DNA of 54,800 nt from Alphaproteobacteria bacterium (GCA_030426465.1 JAUHYK010000023.1:1-54800), one strand, 5' to 3'. Shown: positions 1-9,127, counted from the first letter of the stretch. A program made the numbers and translations. The notes: generated by a model not told the origin, from the letters alone.

Positions 1-907
1 CAAGCTCTGTCTTGTCGGTGACAAGCTTGATCATCTCGCCCATACGCACCAGCGTGCCCGAACCGCCATGAGTGAAGAGTTCCTGGATCAGTCCCGACGG
101 CGTCGTGATGGAAACCGAAGTCGATAGCGGCGAGGCTTCGAGCAGGCGCTTGATCTCGGTCAGCTTCAACCGCATGCCGCCTTCGACCCAGCTAGCCTTC
201 ATCAGCTTGTCAAAATCGGAGGCGAGGTTGATGGAGTGCATGACGCTTCCATGCTTGTCCAGGAGCCCCCCGACGCCGGTCAAAAACACGATCTTCATGG
301 GCTGGAGCGCCTCGACGAGCGCGCGCGTCGCCGTATCGCCATTCACATTGACGATCTGACCGCCCGGCGCGATGCCAAGACAGGTGAGGATCGGCATGGC
401 GCCCGACCGCACTACAGAACTGATCAGCCCGTGACGGATGTTTTTCGGCTCACCGACAAAACCGAGCTTGTCCTTGTCGAGATAATCCGCCTCGATCACG
501 CCGGCGATGAGGCCTTCCGCCTCGACGCCCTGCTTGCGCACCGCTTCGACAAGTTTGATGTTCTCGCCGATGAACACATCACGGGCGACATCGAGCGTAT
601 CGGCGTCGGTGACGCGCAGCCCGTCGACTTTGTTGGTTTCAACGCCGCGCTCTTTCAAAGCGAGGTCGAGCTGCGGCCCGCCGCCATGCAGGACGATGGG
701 CGTCAGCCCCACCGTGTGCAGAAAAGCGAGCGCGGAGGCGGTCTCTTCCAGCTGTTCGCCTAGGATCGCCCCGCCGATCTTGATGACCGCAAATCGCGAC
801 TGATCAACCTCGGAAAAGCGCTGGAGATAGGCGCGAATTTCCTTGCCGTCGCTCATATTGGAAAGCAACTGGACGATCGTCTGGCGGGTGAAGGCGGTCT
901 GGGTCAT
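1..907 (-). CDS. argB: Bifunctional N-acetylglutamate synthase/kinase (kinase part; C-terminus off the left edge)
   Basis: The first 302 residues of an amino-acid-kinase-fold acetylglutamate kinase are readable, starting at the ATG at 907. Seen: VIKIGGAIL (41-49), the substrate-loop LHGGGPQLD (73-81), NVNGDTATRAL (187-197) and GSGTLVRMGE (283-291). The frame stays open to base 1. A bacterial stand-alone ArgB has about 300 residues and would stop here. Both the N-terminal extension (FTRQTIVQLLSNMSDGKEI) and the open frame fit the fused NAGS/K architecture known from Maricaulis and Xanthomonas, in which a GNAT acetyltransferase domain follows the kinase. That domain would lie beyond the edge, so the fusion is inferred. 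The enzyme would make N-acetylglutamate and phosphorylate it in arginine biosynthesis. The acetylornithine carbamoyltransferase gene 1.3 kb upstream on the same strand supports this. Confidence 0.85.
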   Translation of the reverse strand, partial: MTQTAFTRQTIVQLLSNMSDGKEIRAYLQRFSEVDQSRFAVIKIGGAILGEQLEETASALAFLHTVGLTPIVLHGGGPQLDLALKERGVETNKVDGLRVTDADTLDVARDVFIGENIKLVEAVRKQGVEAEGLIAGVIEADYLDKDKLGFVGEPKNIRHGLISSVVRSGAMPILTCLGIAPGGQIVNVNGDTATRALVEALQPMKIVFLTGVGGLLDKHGSVMHSINLASDFDKLMKASWVEGGMRLKLTEIKRLLEASPLSTSVSITTPSGLIQELFTHGGSGTLVRMGEMIKLVTDKTEL

Positions 908-1014
908 TTCGATGGCTACTCTGGGCGTTTGGACGTTTTCCTGCGCAGTTCAACGCCGGTTGTAAAGGGGCCGCGCCGGGCTGCCAGCCAATTTTCGTTG
1001 AATTACCGGGCGCT

Positions 1015-1040
1015 AGAGCGGTTTCGGCAGAATCTGCTCT
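1015..1040. repeat. Hairpin-forming inverted repeat between cupin and argB
   Basis: AGAGCGGTTTC (1015-1025) and GAATCTGCTCT (1030-1040) pair as an 11-position stem with one G-T wobble and one mismatch around a GGCA loop. There is no T-tract on either side. It could be a mRNA-processing hairpin between the two genes or one copy of a dispersed palindromic element. I found no second copy by eye. Confidence 0.4.
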
Positions 1041-1065
1041 TGGGGCGCAATCGGGCGGGCGGGCT

Positions 1066-1377
1066 TTAATCGCTATCGACGTTCTCAATGACGAGAATGC
1101 GCGCCTCGCCCCTTGGATGGGCCACATGCTCCTCACCGTCCTCAACGGTCAGCGCATCGCCGGGATGCAGGGTGAGGATTTTTTCAGCGCCGTCTTCGCG
1201 ATAGTGCATGTCGACAATCCCGTCGACGACCATGAAGACTTCGCGACCGGTGTTCTTGTGCCAGCGATAAGGCTGGTCGGTCCAATGCGCCTTCACGCTG
1301 ATATCACCGAACAAGGCGATCAGCTCGCTGCCCCATGGCTGGGCGGATTTGAAGGAGGAAACACGGGTGAGTTTCAT
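1066..1377 (-). CDS. Small cupin-domain protein
   Basis: A 103-residue protein with a single cupin beta-barrel. The first cupin motif is recognisable around WHKNTGREVFMVVDG, where the His and Glu are the likely metal ligands. The second lies around HPGDALTVEDGEEHVAHP, with His in place. I start it at the ATG at 1377; a TTG two codons upstream would add two residues and is less likely. The chain carries no other domain, so it could be a small metal-dependent enzyme or a ligand-binding protein; the substrate cannot be told. It lies between the arginine genes on the same strand, 26 bp after a low-GC secreted-protein gene. No functional link to arginine synthesis is visible. Confidence 0.75.
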   Translation of the reverse strand: MKLTRVSSFKSAQPWGSELIALFGDISVKAHWTDQPYRWHKNTGREVFMVVDGIVDMHYREDGAEKILTLHPGDALTVEDGEEHVAHPRGEARILVIENVDSD

Positions 1378-1409
1378 GCACAAAGCCCTATGAAAAGACT
1401 AGCATTTAA

Positions 1410-2195
1410 TTAGTAGGCCGCTTCGGAAAGCGTCGCCATTAACCCATCTATACGCCGCTCAATTTCCTCGGAGGTCGCTTCGCCATTTTTCGCGTGGCAG
1501 GCGCCTCTCAGCATTTCTGTTATGGCAACAAATTTTCCAGTAACCGATCCCTCATCAGGGCTCCAAATCTTACCTGTCAGACGCTCATAGCCATGCTCAA
1601 AGGAGAAGTGATAGGTCACACCGTCGGCTCCAACCGTAATTGAATCGGGACCATCAAGTTTTAAAGGCCGTTGATCAGTGTATCGGGTGCGAAAGAGCAT
1701 CTCCCCCCACAGAAAGTGCAATTTTTCGCCCAGACCCCCTGGGATTATACGCTCGCAACGCTCCACGCGGACATCACTTAGGCTTGGGGGCAAAAATTCT
1801 TCTAGCCGCTGTATATCCTCATTTAATAAAGAACCATCGTTGTCACCAACAATCCGGACCCGTCCAGCTTTGTAGATATCAAGCTCTTCAAACAGCCATA
1901 TTTTTACAGACGGGACTAAATATACAATTTTGTATTCGTTCTCATTCTTTTCGATAGCAAGTGCGTATTCATGTTGAAATGATGGAAAGACTACAGCTCG
2001 AGCAAAAACATTTTTGTCGAAAGCACCAGCCAATATCTTAAGCACATTCGCTTCATAGTCAGCATAGCTATCCCCGTTTTCTCTAGGGTAATATTCTGAG
2101 AAAATCGATGCTTCAGGCACAAGGTGTTCATCGTCTCCAGCCAGCGCACTAGCTGAGCTGAAAATCAAGGCGATAAGGCTCAAAACCTTATACAT
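1410..2195 (-). CDS. Secreted protein of unknown function, low GC
   Basis: A 261-residue protein with a clear Sec signal peptide: hydrophobic residues 4-17, then SALAG with likely cleavage near residue 19. I do not recognise the mature part. It is acidic and contains two cysteines (in VERCERI and RGACHAKNG), possibly one disulfide. The ATG sits only 3 bp after the stop of the carbamoyltransferase gene, so translation is probably coupled. Base composition is clearly AT-richer than the flanking arginine genes, with codons such as ATA, AAA and TTT. This suggests a lineage-specific or acquired gene inserted into the arginine run. Other low-GC orphan genes in this window (25.1, 31 and 34 kb) have the same look. 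Confidence 0.7.
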   Translation of the reverse strand: MYKVLSLIALIFSSASALAGDDEHLVPEASIFSEYYPRENGDSYADYEANVLKILAGAFDKNVFARAVVFPSFQHEYALAIEKNENEYKIVYLVPSVKIWLFEELDIYKAGRVRIVGDNDGSLLNEDIQRLEEFLPPSLSDVRVERCERIIPGGLGEKLHFLWGEMLFRTRYTDQRPLKLDGPDSITVGADGVTYHFSFEHGYERLTGKIWSPDEGSVTGKFVAITEMLRGACHAKNGEATSEEIERRIDGLMATLSEAAY

Positions 2196-2198
2196 CCA

Positions 2199-3194
2199 TC
2201 ACCCCACTAACGCCTTCATGATCGCCTTCTGCACATGCAGGCGGTTTTCGGCCTCGTCATAAGCGATGCAGTTGGCGCTATCGAAAACGCCGTCGGTCAT
2301 TTTCACATTGCGGCGCATGGGCAGGCAGTGCGAGACCAGCGCATTGTTGGTCTTCGCCATTTTCTGTTCGTCGACAATGAAATGGCGGTATTCGTCGCGG
2401 ATGGTTTTTTCTTCTTCCCAGTTGCCAAAATAAGGAAGCGCGCCCCAGCTTTTCGCATAGACCACATCGGCGCCCTTATAGGCTTCATCTATGTCGTGAC
2501 TCACCTGAACATGGCGGCCATTGGCCTTCGCGTCCTGTTCGGCCTGGCTCATGTAACGCATGTCGAGAAGATATTCCGAGCGCGGGCAGAGCAACGTCAC
2601 GTCCATCCCGAATTTCGCGGCGATCATCAGCGCGGAGTTGGCGACCGCCGTGTTCAAGGGCTTGGGATGATAGGTCCAGGTGAGGACGAATTTTTTGCCG
2701 TCGAGCGGCCCCAACCGTTCCTGAAGGGCCATCACATGGGCCATCTCCTGACAGGGATGGGTGATGGTCTCCATATTGATGACGGGTACGTCGGCATATT
2801 GGGCGAAGGCGTTAAGGATTTTATCCTTCCGGTCTTGCTCCCAGTCGACGAATTTCGGGAAGGCGCGAATGCCGATCATGTCGCAATAGCGCGAGAGGAC
2901 CTTGGCCGCTTCCTTAACGTGTTCCTCGGCGTCGCCATCCATGACGACCCCGTCTTCGAACTCCAGCGGCCACATACCGCCTGAAGGAGACAGGACCACG
3001 GCATGCCCACCAAGCTGCTGCGCGCCGACGTCGAAAGAGGTTCGCGTCCTCAGGGAGTTGTTGAGGAACAGAAGCGCGACTGTTTTCCCTTTCAAAACAT
3101 CACCATAGGGCGATTTCTTCAGGCGCCTCGCCTCGTCGATCATGGCTTGAAGTTCCGGGCGGGACCAATCAGCGGTGTTCAAAAAGTGTTTCAT
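2199..3194 (-). CDS. argF': N-acetylornithine carbamoyltransferase
   Basis: A 331-residue carbamoyltransferase that carbamoylates N-acetylornithine rather than ornithine. The carbamoyl-phosphate motif appears in its variant form NNSLRTRTSF (45-54), followed by GGHAVVL. HPCQEMAHVMAL, TWTYHPKPLNTAVANSAL and HCLPMRRN match, from memory, the Xanthomonas acetylornithine enzyme. Trp75 corresponds to its Trp77, supplied to the neighbouring active site. Glu90 corresponds to its Glu92; a proline there marks the succinylornithine enzymes of Bacteroides. The C-terminal LHVQKAI carries the lysine that is carboxylated in Xanthomonas. Together with the NAGS/K gene this predicts an arginine route that stays acetylated through to acetylcitrulline and needs an acetylcitrulline deacetylase, which is not in the window. 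Confidence 0.92.
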   Translation of the reverse strand: MKHFLNTADWSRPELQAMIDEARRLKKSPYGDVLKGKTVALLFLNNSLRTRTSFDVGAQQLGGHAVVLSPSGGMWPLEFEDGVVMDGDAEEHVKEAAKVLSRYCDMIGIRAFPKFVDWEQDRKDKILNAFAQYADVPVINMETITHPCQEMAHVMALQERLGPLDGKKFVLTWTYHPKPLNTAVANSALMIAAKFGMDVTLLCPRSEYLLDMRYMSQAEQDAKANGRHVQVSHDIDEAYKGADVVYAKSWGALPYFGNWEEEKTIRDEYRHFIVDEQKMAKTNNALVSHCLPMRRNVKMTDGVFDSANCIAYDEAENRLHVQKAIMKALVG

Positions 3195-3471
3195 CCCGGC
3201 TGTTTAGCGGCCCGCCGCGATGAAACCAAGCGCTCCTTTTGGGGAAAATGGCCGGCACTCGCCGCGCCGATTCGCAGGTGACAGTCAGCGGCGAAACAGA
3301 ATAGTTTCCAATTCCTTAACCGGCAGGCCCGTTGGCGCAACCAATTGGCGTCTGGCGTCCGGGGATGGTATTTTCGACAACTGGAGCGCGAGGGGCCTCG
3401 TCCAGTTCACTCCTCGGGCGGCGTCCCGGATTAATAAGCGGGACCGATCAGGGCCCGGCGGCGGAAACAAA

Positions 3472-5712
3472 ATGGCGGATGAGCAGCAGCATCTGGACGG
3501 GGAAAGACTGGCCGCGCGCATTGACGCGCTGAGCCCGCGCCGTCTCGCCGCCCTGACGGGCGCCTTCCTCATCGCCCTCGCTGCGCTGTTCATTTTCGAA
3601 CTCAATGAAAAAGCGCAATTGCGCGAAACCGAAACGCAGCTGCGCCTTGCACAGGCGGCGAGCGACGGCGCCGCTGCGCTGAACATTTCCATCATGACCG
3701 GCGCCCCGGTGCGCGAGACGATGACGAGCGTCCGCCCGGGCGGGCTTACGGCGCTGTTTCACCTGTCGCCGTCGGGCGACATTCTGACCGCCGCGGGCGC
3801 CACGGACATTATCGACATCCCCGCCGGCGCCTTGCGCGCGCTCGATTTCGACAACGCCAAGGACGCACGCCTCGATCTTCCCGGCGGCGATATCGCCGTC
3901 GCCTGGCACCGGCTCGACAATGGCGACGCGTTGCTGGTTGCGGCGCCTGCCCGCGACATGTTTGATCGCTCGCGGGTCTGGATTTTGTTCGCGATCATTT
4001 TCGGCGCCATTACGCTGGCGATTGCTTCTTTGATGGCGGCGTTCATTCGCCAGTCGCGCGCAGCGGCCTCTGCGGCTCATGCGCTGTCAACGCTGACGGA
4101 ATTCAATGCGGCGCTTACCGGCGGGCGCTGCTCGCCATGGTTTTACGACCATAAGGACCGCATGGTGCATCTCACCAAAGCCTTCTTGCAGCCGCTCGGC
4201 CTTTCCGCTCGCGACCGCAAATTCACCATGCGCGAAATTTCAGCGCTGGTTCATCCGCAGGACCTGCGCACCGCTCTCGCGGTTCTTTCCGGAGAGCCCT
4301 CCGGCGTTTCCGAAGGCGTCGTTCGTGTGCGCGAACCCGGCGGCGGCTGGGCGCGCTCCTATTTCCGCACGTCGCCCGAAGCGACGCGGTTTCATCGCGC
4401 CGGCGTCGCCTTCGATCTTGCGGGCGCATCGACCCTGGCGCCGGGCGCGGCGATCGCCGAGACCCGCCTGAAAGACGCCATTGAGAGCATTCCCGAAGCC
4501 TTCGTTCTCTGGGACGCACAGGAACGACTCGCCATCTGGAACAAACGCTTCGCCGCGATCTTCCGCATCCCTGCGAAGATGTTGAAGCCGGGTCTGACGA
4601 TAGAGGAAGTTGTCACCTGCGCCGGCGTCGCCGGTGATGTGCTGGCGTCGCATTTCGGTCCGCTTGACGACAAGCAACAGGAAAATATCGAGGTCGCCCT
4701 GCCCGGTTCACGCTGGGCCCATGTCTCTCGCCGCAAGACCGCCGAGGGCGGCTATGTGTGCGTCGCCACCAATGTCACTGATCTCAAACGACGCGCCTGG
4801 GCGCAAAAGCGCAAGGAACGCGAGCTGCGCGACACGGTCGAGGATCTCGAAGCCTCACGCAAGGAGCTGTCCGAAGCCTTGCGCAAATATGAGTATGAGA
4901 AATATCGCGCCGAAGAAGCGAGCCGCTCCAAAAGCGAGTTCCTCGCCAATATGAGCCACGAGCTGAGAACGCCGCTGAACGCCATCAACGGCTTTTCCGA
5001 ACTGATGCAGTCGGAGCTTTACGGGCCGCTGGGCGATGACAAATACAAGGAATATGTCACCGACATTCTGTCGAGCGGGCGTCACCTGCTCGAACTCATC
5101 GACGACATTCTCGACATGTCGAAGATCGAGGCTGGCCGCCTGACCCTCGAGCCAAAGCGCATCGAGCTGGAAAAAATTCTCAACGAATCGACCCGCCTCG
5201 TCGCCAAGCGCGCCTCGGACGCCGGCGTCAAACTCACCACCTCCGTCGCCCACGCGCCCGCCGTCTGGGCCGATGCGCGCGCGGTGAAACAGGTGGTGCT
5301 GAACCTCTTGTCCAATGCGCTGAAATTCACCCCCAATGGCGGCGAAGTCACGCTCACCGCCGAGGCTGACCTCGACGGCGTTACGGTGATTGTCGCGGAT
5401 TCAGGAACCGGCATCGACCGCGCAAAACTGACCAAACTCGGCGCGCCGTTCGAACTGACCGAAAGCCATTTTTCGCGCACGGGCTCCGGCTCCGGCATTG
5501 GTCTGGCGCTATCGAAATCGTTGATGGATATGCAAGGCGGCATCCTCGCGCTCGCCTCCCAGCCGGGCAAGGGCACCGTCGCCTGCGCCACCTTCCCGCG
5601 CCGTCAGGCCGCAAAAGTCCGTCTGCCGCAATTCATCCGCAAAGAAGCGCACATTCTCACCGGGCGCGACACGCAGCCCGTGACCGTGGTTGCGACCCAA
5701 GCGGCGGAATAA
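3472..5712 (+). CDS. PleC-like membrane sensor histidine kinase
   Basis: A 746-residue sensor kinase. Order: membrane helix (about 18-41), periplasmic or sensory segment, second helix (about 170-193), a divergent PAS-like segment, a PAS domain (about 333-436), a coiled linker, HisKA with the H-box NMSHELRTPLNAINGF (phospho-acceptor His496), and HATPase_c with an N-box (NLLSNALKFTPNGG), G1 (DSGTGID) and G2 (GSGSGIGLAL). The H-box surroundings and the segment FGPLGD-like (YGPLGDDKYKEYV) resemble Caulobacter PleC, the DivK/PleD phosphatase-kinase. The frame is open further upstream to 3220, but that stretch is low-complexity and Arg-rich, so I use the ATG at 3472. The ribosome site there is weak. 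No response regulator is adjacent, which fits an orphan cell-cycle-type kinase. Confidence 0.8.
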   Translation: MADEQQHLDGERLAARIDALSPRRLAALTGAFLIALAALFIFELNEKAQLRETETQLRLAQAASDGAAALNISIMTGAPVRETMTSVRPGGLTALFHLSPSGDILTAAGATDIIDIPAGALRALDFDNAKDARLDLPGGDIAVAWHRLDNGDALLVAAPARDMFDRSRVWILFAIIFGAITLAIASLMAAFIRQSRAAASAAHALSTLTEFNAALTGGRCSPWFYDHKDRMVHLTKAFLQPLGLSARDRKFTMREISALVHPQDLRTALAVLSGEPSGVSEGVVRVREPGGGWARSYFRTSPEATRFHRAGVAFDLAGASTLAPGAAIAETRLKDAIESIPEAFVLWDAQERLAIWNKRFAAIFRIPAKMLKPGLTIEEVVTCAGVAGDVLASHFGPLDDKQQENIEVALPGSRWAHVSRRKTAEGGYVCVATNVTDLKRRAWAQKRKERELRDTVEDLEASRKELSEALRKYEYEKYRAEEASRSKSEFLANMSHELRTPLNAINGFSELMQSELYGPLGDDKYKEYVTDILSSGRHLLELIDDILDMSKIEAGRLTLEPKRIELEKILNESTRLVAKRASDAGVKLTTSVAHAPAVWADARAVKQVVLNLLSNALKFTPNGGEVTLTAEADLDGVTVIVADSGTGIDRAKLTKLGAPFELTESHFSRTGSGSGIGLALSKSLMDMQGGILALASQPGKGTVACATFPRRQAAKVRLPQFIRKEAHILTGRDTQPVTVVATQAAE

Positions 5713-5816
5713 TCCGCACAAGTTGAACCAGTTTAGACTGAAAATGTAACGGCCGGTTTTACGCCGCGTTACCGCCTGCCCGCGAGGATTGCGCCCCCAT
5801 AACAAAGGCGCCGCCC

Positions 5817-7505
5817 ATGCGCGTTGATATCGACAAACAGGATATTGCGAACGCCCTCGCCGACACGCGGAAAAAATTCGACCGCGCCAAAGCCGGGCTA
5901 ATCATATCGCTCAGCCTTCTCGGCGTTGTTTTCTGCGCCGTCGTGTTTGGCCTTTGGCGCGCCGTGACGAGCATTACGGCGGCGGCGCCTATATTATCCG
6001 TGGACGGCGTTCTTGGCGCCTTTAATGAGAACCCAGCGCCGTTTTATCTGTTCTGCGCCAGCGCCTCCTTCGCCGTCGCCGCCATCCTGACGACCGTCGC
6101 CATCTTCAAAGCGAGGCGCAAGCGCGCCGCCGCACACAAGGAAGAAGCCTTAAATCACAGCCTTGGCGCTGGGCGGTTTGAATTCATCTTCTCCGCTGAA
6201 AAGCTGACAATTATGGGCCCGCAAGCGGTGAAGAAAATCAGCTGGCAGAACATCACGGCGATCGAGAAACGCAAATCCACCATCGTCTTCCGCCGCAAGG
6301 ATGGCGGGTATGATTTCATTCCGAAAAACGTCATTCCCAATGACAATTTTTATGATTTGATGATGGTGAAACATGGGAGTCTGCTCAACAAGGCGTGCCC
6401 CTATGAAGAGGCGCATCTCGCGAAACCTCTGAGTGTCATCTATGAGGCTGCGCGCAGCGATCTCGATGACTATTACGCGCAATATTTCAAAAAGCGCGAC
6501 GGCAGGCTGTACTTCCTTAGACAGATTTGCGGGTGGAAACCCTGGGCGCCGTTCCTGTTTTTGACCTTCGCCGCGCTCGCCGTTGCGAGCGGCGTTGTCG
6601 CGTTTCAAACCTACAGCCTGGTTCAAGCTGGCGTGGCCATCGCCGCAGCGCTCGCCGCCGGTGCGATCTTCGTCACCAAGTCGAGCTATTTCCGCGGACC
6701 CGCTTCTCCGTTCCGCAAAAACGCCGACTGGCCTTACGCGCAAACCGATCTGACAACGGTGAGTCTCAACAAGGAAGGCGTCTTCCATGCGCGTCACGGC
6801 GCAACCGACATCATCAAATGGGGCGCCTTCAGCGGCTACGCCGAATCAAAACGCTTCGGCTATCTCGTCATCGCGCCGAAACAAGTTATCGCCCTGCCGA
6901 AACGCGCCTTTCTCAACAAGGCCCATTTTGAAGACTTCACGCTCTACGCCAAACGCAGCATCACCCTCGCCAAAAAACAGAAAAGCGATGCGGAACATGG
7001 ACGGATGATGCGCTCCCTCGGTGACAAAGAGGCGCAACAACAATTGCCCGCCCCTGTCCCAAAAGCTGTGACAGCGCCAGCGCAGAAACCACGCCCGGCG
7101 CCTGTCGCAAAACCCGTAGCGGCGCCCGGCCCCTCGCCTCAGGCAGCGCCGGCGCAAGTGAAACCGCAAATCACGCCGGCGCCCAAAAGCGCGCAAGCAA
7201 AGCCTTCGCCAAAACCCGCGCCTCAGACGGCCCCAACAAAACCTGCGCTCGTTAAACTCGCGCAGGCTCCCGTAAAACCGCGTTCTGCGCAACAACAAGC
7301 GGCGCCCGCGCATGAAGAGCCGGATAACCCGCCTGCGCCAAAACCGGTGAAAAAACCCGCGCCGAAAATGCCTTCGGAAACAGCGGCGATTTTGAACTCA
7401 GCCCTGAAAAAGGCGGCGCAACTGGAAGCCAAAGCCAAGCAGCAAAAGGCGGCGCCGGCGCACCAAGCCGAAACACCGCCAAAGAAGAAGACTGCTGCGG
7501 AGTAA
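5817..7505 (+). CDS. Tandem YcxB-like membrane protein with Pro/Ala/Lys-rich tail
   Basis: A 562-residue protein built of two similar halves. Each has a pair of membrane helices (about 26-50 and 77-102; about 243-265 and 268-287) followed by a beta-rich PH-like domain of the YcxB type: FEFIFSAEKLTIMGPQAVKKISWQNITAIEKRKSTI in the first half and a matching VSLNKEGVFHARHGATDIIKWGAFSGY stretch in the second. From about residue 400 the chain is low-complexity, rich in Pro, Ala, Lys and Gln, with repeated PAP, KPA and AKP units. That region is probably disordered and cytoplasmic. The function is unknown. YcxB-like domains usually occur once, so the duplication is unusual. The gene stands between the PleC-like kinase (104 bp downstream of it) and a convergent amidohydrolase gene, which ends 2 bp after it. 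Confidence 0.65.
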   Translation: MRVDIDKQDIANALADTRKKFDRAKAGLIISLSLLGVVFCAVVFGLWRAVTSITAAAPILSVDGVLGAFNENPAPFYLFCASASFAVAAILTTVAIFKARRKRAAAHKEEALNHSLGAGRFEFIFSAEKLTIMGPQAVKKISWQNITAIEKRKSTIVFRRKDGGYDFIPKNVIPNDNFYDLMMVKHGSLLNKACPYEEAHLAKPLSVIYEAARSDLDDYYAQYFKKRDGRLYFLRQICGWKPWAPFLFLTFAALAVASGVVAFQTYSLVQAGVAIAAALAAGAIFVTKSSYFRGPASPFRKNADWPYAQTDLTTVSLNKEGVFHARHGATDIIKWGAFSGYAESKRFGYLVIAPKQVIALPKRAFLNKAHFEDFTLYAKRSITLAKKQKSDAEHGRMMRSLGDKEAQQQLPAPVPKAVTAPAQKPRPAPVAKPVAAPGPSPQAAPAQVKPQITPAPKSAQAKPSPKPAPQTAPTKPALVKLAQAPVKPRSAQQQAAPAHEEPDNPPAPKPVKKPAPKMPSETAAILNSALKKAAQLEAKAKQQKAAPAHQAETPPKKKTAAE

Positions 7506-7506
7506 C

Positions 7507-8979
7507 TTAAAGATCGCGCAGCATCGCGATGGCCCGGCGCGCCGACCGCGGGATCGATGTTTGCGTCGCGCCTTCGCGCAACTCCGCAAGCTTGCTCTCG
7601 TCGAGCCACTTACCGCCGATCATCACCGCTGATGGATTTTCAACGACGCTGACATCGCGCAAGGGATCGCCATCGACGAGGATTAAATTCGCGCGATATC
7701 CGGGGGCGATAACGCCCGTCTTCTCAAAATTCAGGATTGAACCGGCGTTGACGGTGGCGGTTTGAAGTGCCTCATAGGGTGTCAGCCCTGCCTTCACCAG
7801 CAATTCCAATTCGCGCGTCATGACCGATCCCGGCAGGTTGGTGAAGATACCCGCATCCGTGCCGGCGACGAGCGGAACGCCGGCGTCATGAAGGGCCTTT
7901 GTCGCCTTCAAGTAAAACGCCGCCCGGGGCGCCTCGCGCGGGGCCGGGTCCATGCCGCTCCAGAATTCGTAGGTGCCGCTGTCGAGCATTTTCAGAAGCG
8001 GATTAATTGTATCTGCGCCGGAGCGATCGAGATATGCGCCTTTTGACTCCGCGACGCGCACCAGATTGTCATGGGCGATCAGCGTCGGCGTGACCGCCTC
8101 GCCGGATGCAGCGATTTTTTCGGCAAGCTCATTCATCGCCGCCTTGTCCAGCTGATCGCGCAGCCCATGCCAGACGATCGATTCCACATGCTCAATCGTC
8201 GTAAAACCGCGCCCCAGCGATTCTTCAAAGGCGATGTCGAACGGTTTCTCATAAGGGACGCCGGCGGCGCGTACGCCTTCGGGCGTGTGACCAGAAATGC
8301 TCATGCCGCGTTTCACCGCTTCGTCGGTGACGGCGTCATAGGCTTCACGGTGAAGATTTGAATAGACTTTGAGCGCGCGATAGCCCTGCTCATATTGCTT
8401 GGCGACCGCCGCTCTTGCTTCTTCTGCGGTGACGACAAGCTGGTGGTTGTCCTGCTGGTTCTGACCGGGGCTGTTCAGAATAGGCCCTGTGGTGATGAAA
8501 TCGGGCCCGAGAATACGCCCCTCCTCGATGCGCTTTTGCAGCGGCAGGTGAAACGGCATGCCGGACATATTACGTATGCCCGTCACCCCATGGGCGAGAT
8601 AGCCGGCTAGCTCCGCCTCGTCCCATATGTGGACATGAGCGTCGATCAGCCCCGGCATCAGCGTTTTACCGCCGCCGTCGATGTGAACGATTTCATCCGC
8701 CGTCAGATCATCGGGGAGCGCAATTGCGCTTGCATCGCCAAACCCTGCGATTACACCATCAATAACCAAAAGTGATTGCGGCGCACTCTCAGTTTCCGCG
8801 GCGCCGGGCTCTACATTCTGCGCCATGGAGAGAATGCGCACATTATCAATCTGAATTGCGCGCGGCGCGCCCTTGAGCGGCGTCAATGCGTGCGGAAACC
8901 CCGTTGCGGAAATCCCGAGCCATATCGCCGCAGCGACAAACAAAACTCCAAGCGCCGCAAGGCCCCGCCACACAATCAT
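7507..8979 (-). CDS. Membrane-anchored metal-dependent amidohydrolase
   Basis: A 490-residue amidohydrolase of the imidazolonepropionase/prolidase-like group. The start is the ATG at 8979, preceded by GGGAAGGA; the frame is open upstream but contains no plausible signal. Residues 3-24 form a signal anchor, so the enzyme is probably periplasmic. The metal-binding HVH (His115, His117) lies in LIDAHVHIWDE. Further metal or catalytic positions are in ISGHTPEG, TIEHVES and VAGTDAGI, and the C-terminal PGYRANLILVDGDPL is typical of the family. Substrates in this family include cyclic amides, dipeptides and aryl-organophosphates, and this one cannot be predicted. It is divergent from the dioxygenase gene, with 172 bp between them that contain several inverted repeats. 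Confidence 0.8.
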   Translation of the reverse strand: MIVWRGLAALGVLFVAAAIWLGISATGFPHALTPLKGAPRAIQIDNVRILSMAQNVEPGAAETESAPQSLLVIDGVIAGFGDASAIALPDDLTADEIVHIDGGGKTLMPGLIDAHVHIWDEAELAGYLAHGVTGIRNMSGMPFHLPLQKRIEEGRILGPDFITTGPILNSPGQNQQDNHQLVVTAEEARAAVAKQYEQGYRALKVYSNLHREAYDAVTDEAVKRGMSISGHTPEGVRAAGVPYEKPFDIAFEESLGRGFTTIEHVESIVWHGLRDQLDKAAMNELAEKIAASGEAVTPTLIAHDNLVRVAESKGAYLDRSGADTINPLLKMLDSGTYEFWSGMDPAPREAPRAAFYLKATKALHDAGVPLVAGTDAGIFTNLPGSVMTRELELLVKAGLTPYEALQTATVNAGSILNFEKTGVIAPGYRANLILVDGDPLRDVSVVENPSAVMIGGKWLDESKLAELREGATQTSIPRSARRAIAMLRDL

Positions 8980-9043
8980 TGTTTTTCCTTCCCTGTCGGG
9001 GCTGCCCCCCGCCCGCTTTTTTGCGGAAAATCTATTTAAGAAG

Positions 9044-9099
9044 GGAAATGCGCTCTGTGAAGGTGGCGCCCTCACTAATAGCGTTTGCGCCGCATTTCC
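9044..9099. promoter_or_regulatory. Long inverted repeat in the amidohydrolase/dioxygenase divergent region
   Basis: GGAAATGCG (9044-9052) and CGCATTTCC (9091-9099) are perfect 9-bp arms 38 bp apart. The element sits in the 172-bp region between two divergent genes, about 50 bp before the dioxygenase ATG. It may be a pair of operator half-sites for one regulator or a cruciform. No regulator gene is adjacent. Confidence 0.35.
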
Positions 9100-9110
9100 G
9101 AAGCAACCAT

Positions 9111-9127
9111 CCATGCGGTAAGCATGG
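9111..9127. promoter_or_regulatory. Short perfect palindrome just upstream of the dioxygenase gene
   Basis: CCATGC (9111-9116) and GCATGG (9122-9127) are 6-bp arms around GGTAA, ending 24 bp before the dioxygenase start codon. The position suits a repressor operator overlapping the promoter or the 5' leader. Confidence 0.3.

Noticed and set aside
3220-3471. N-terminal extension of the PleC-like kinase
   Set aside because: The extra 84 codons are Arg/Gly-rich with no domain, and membrane topology fits the later ATG at 3472.
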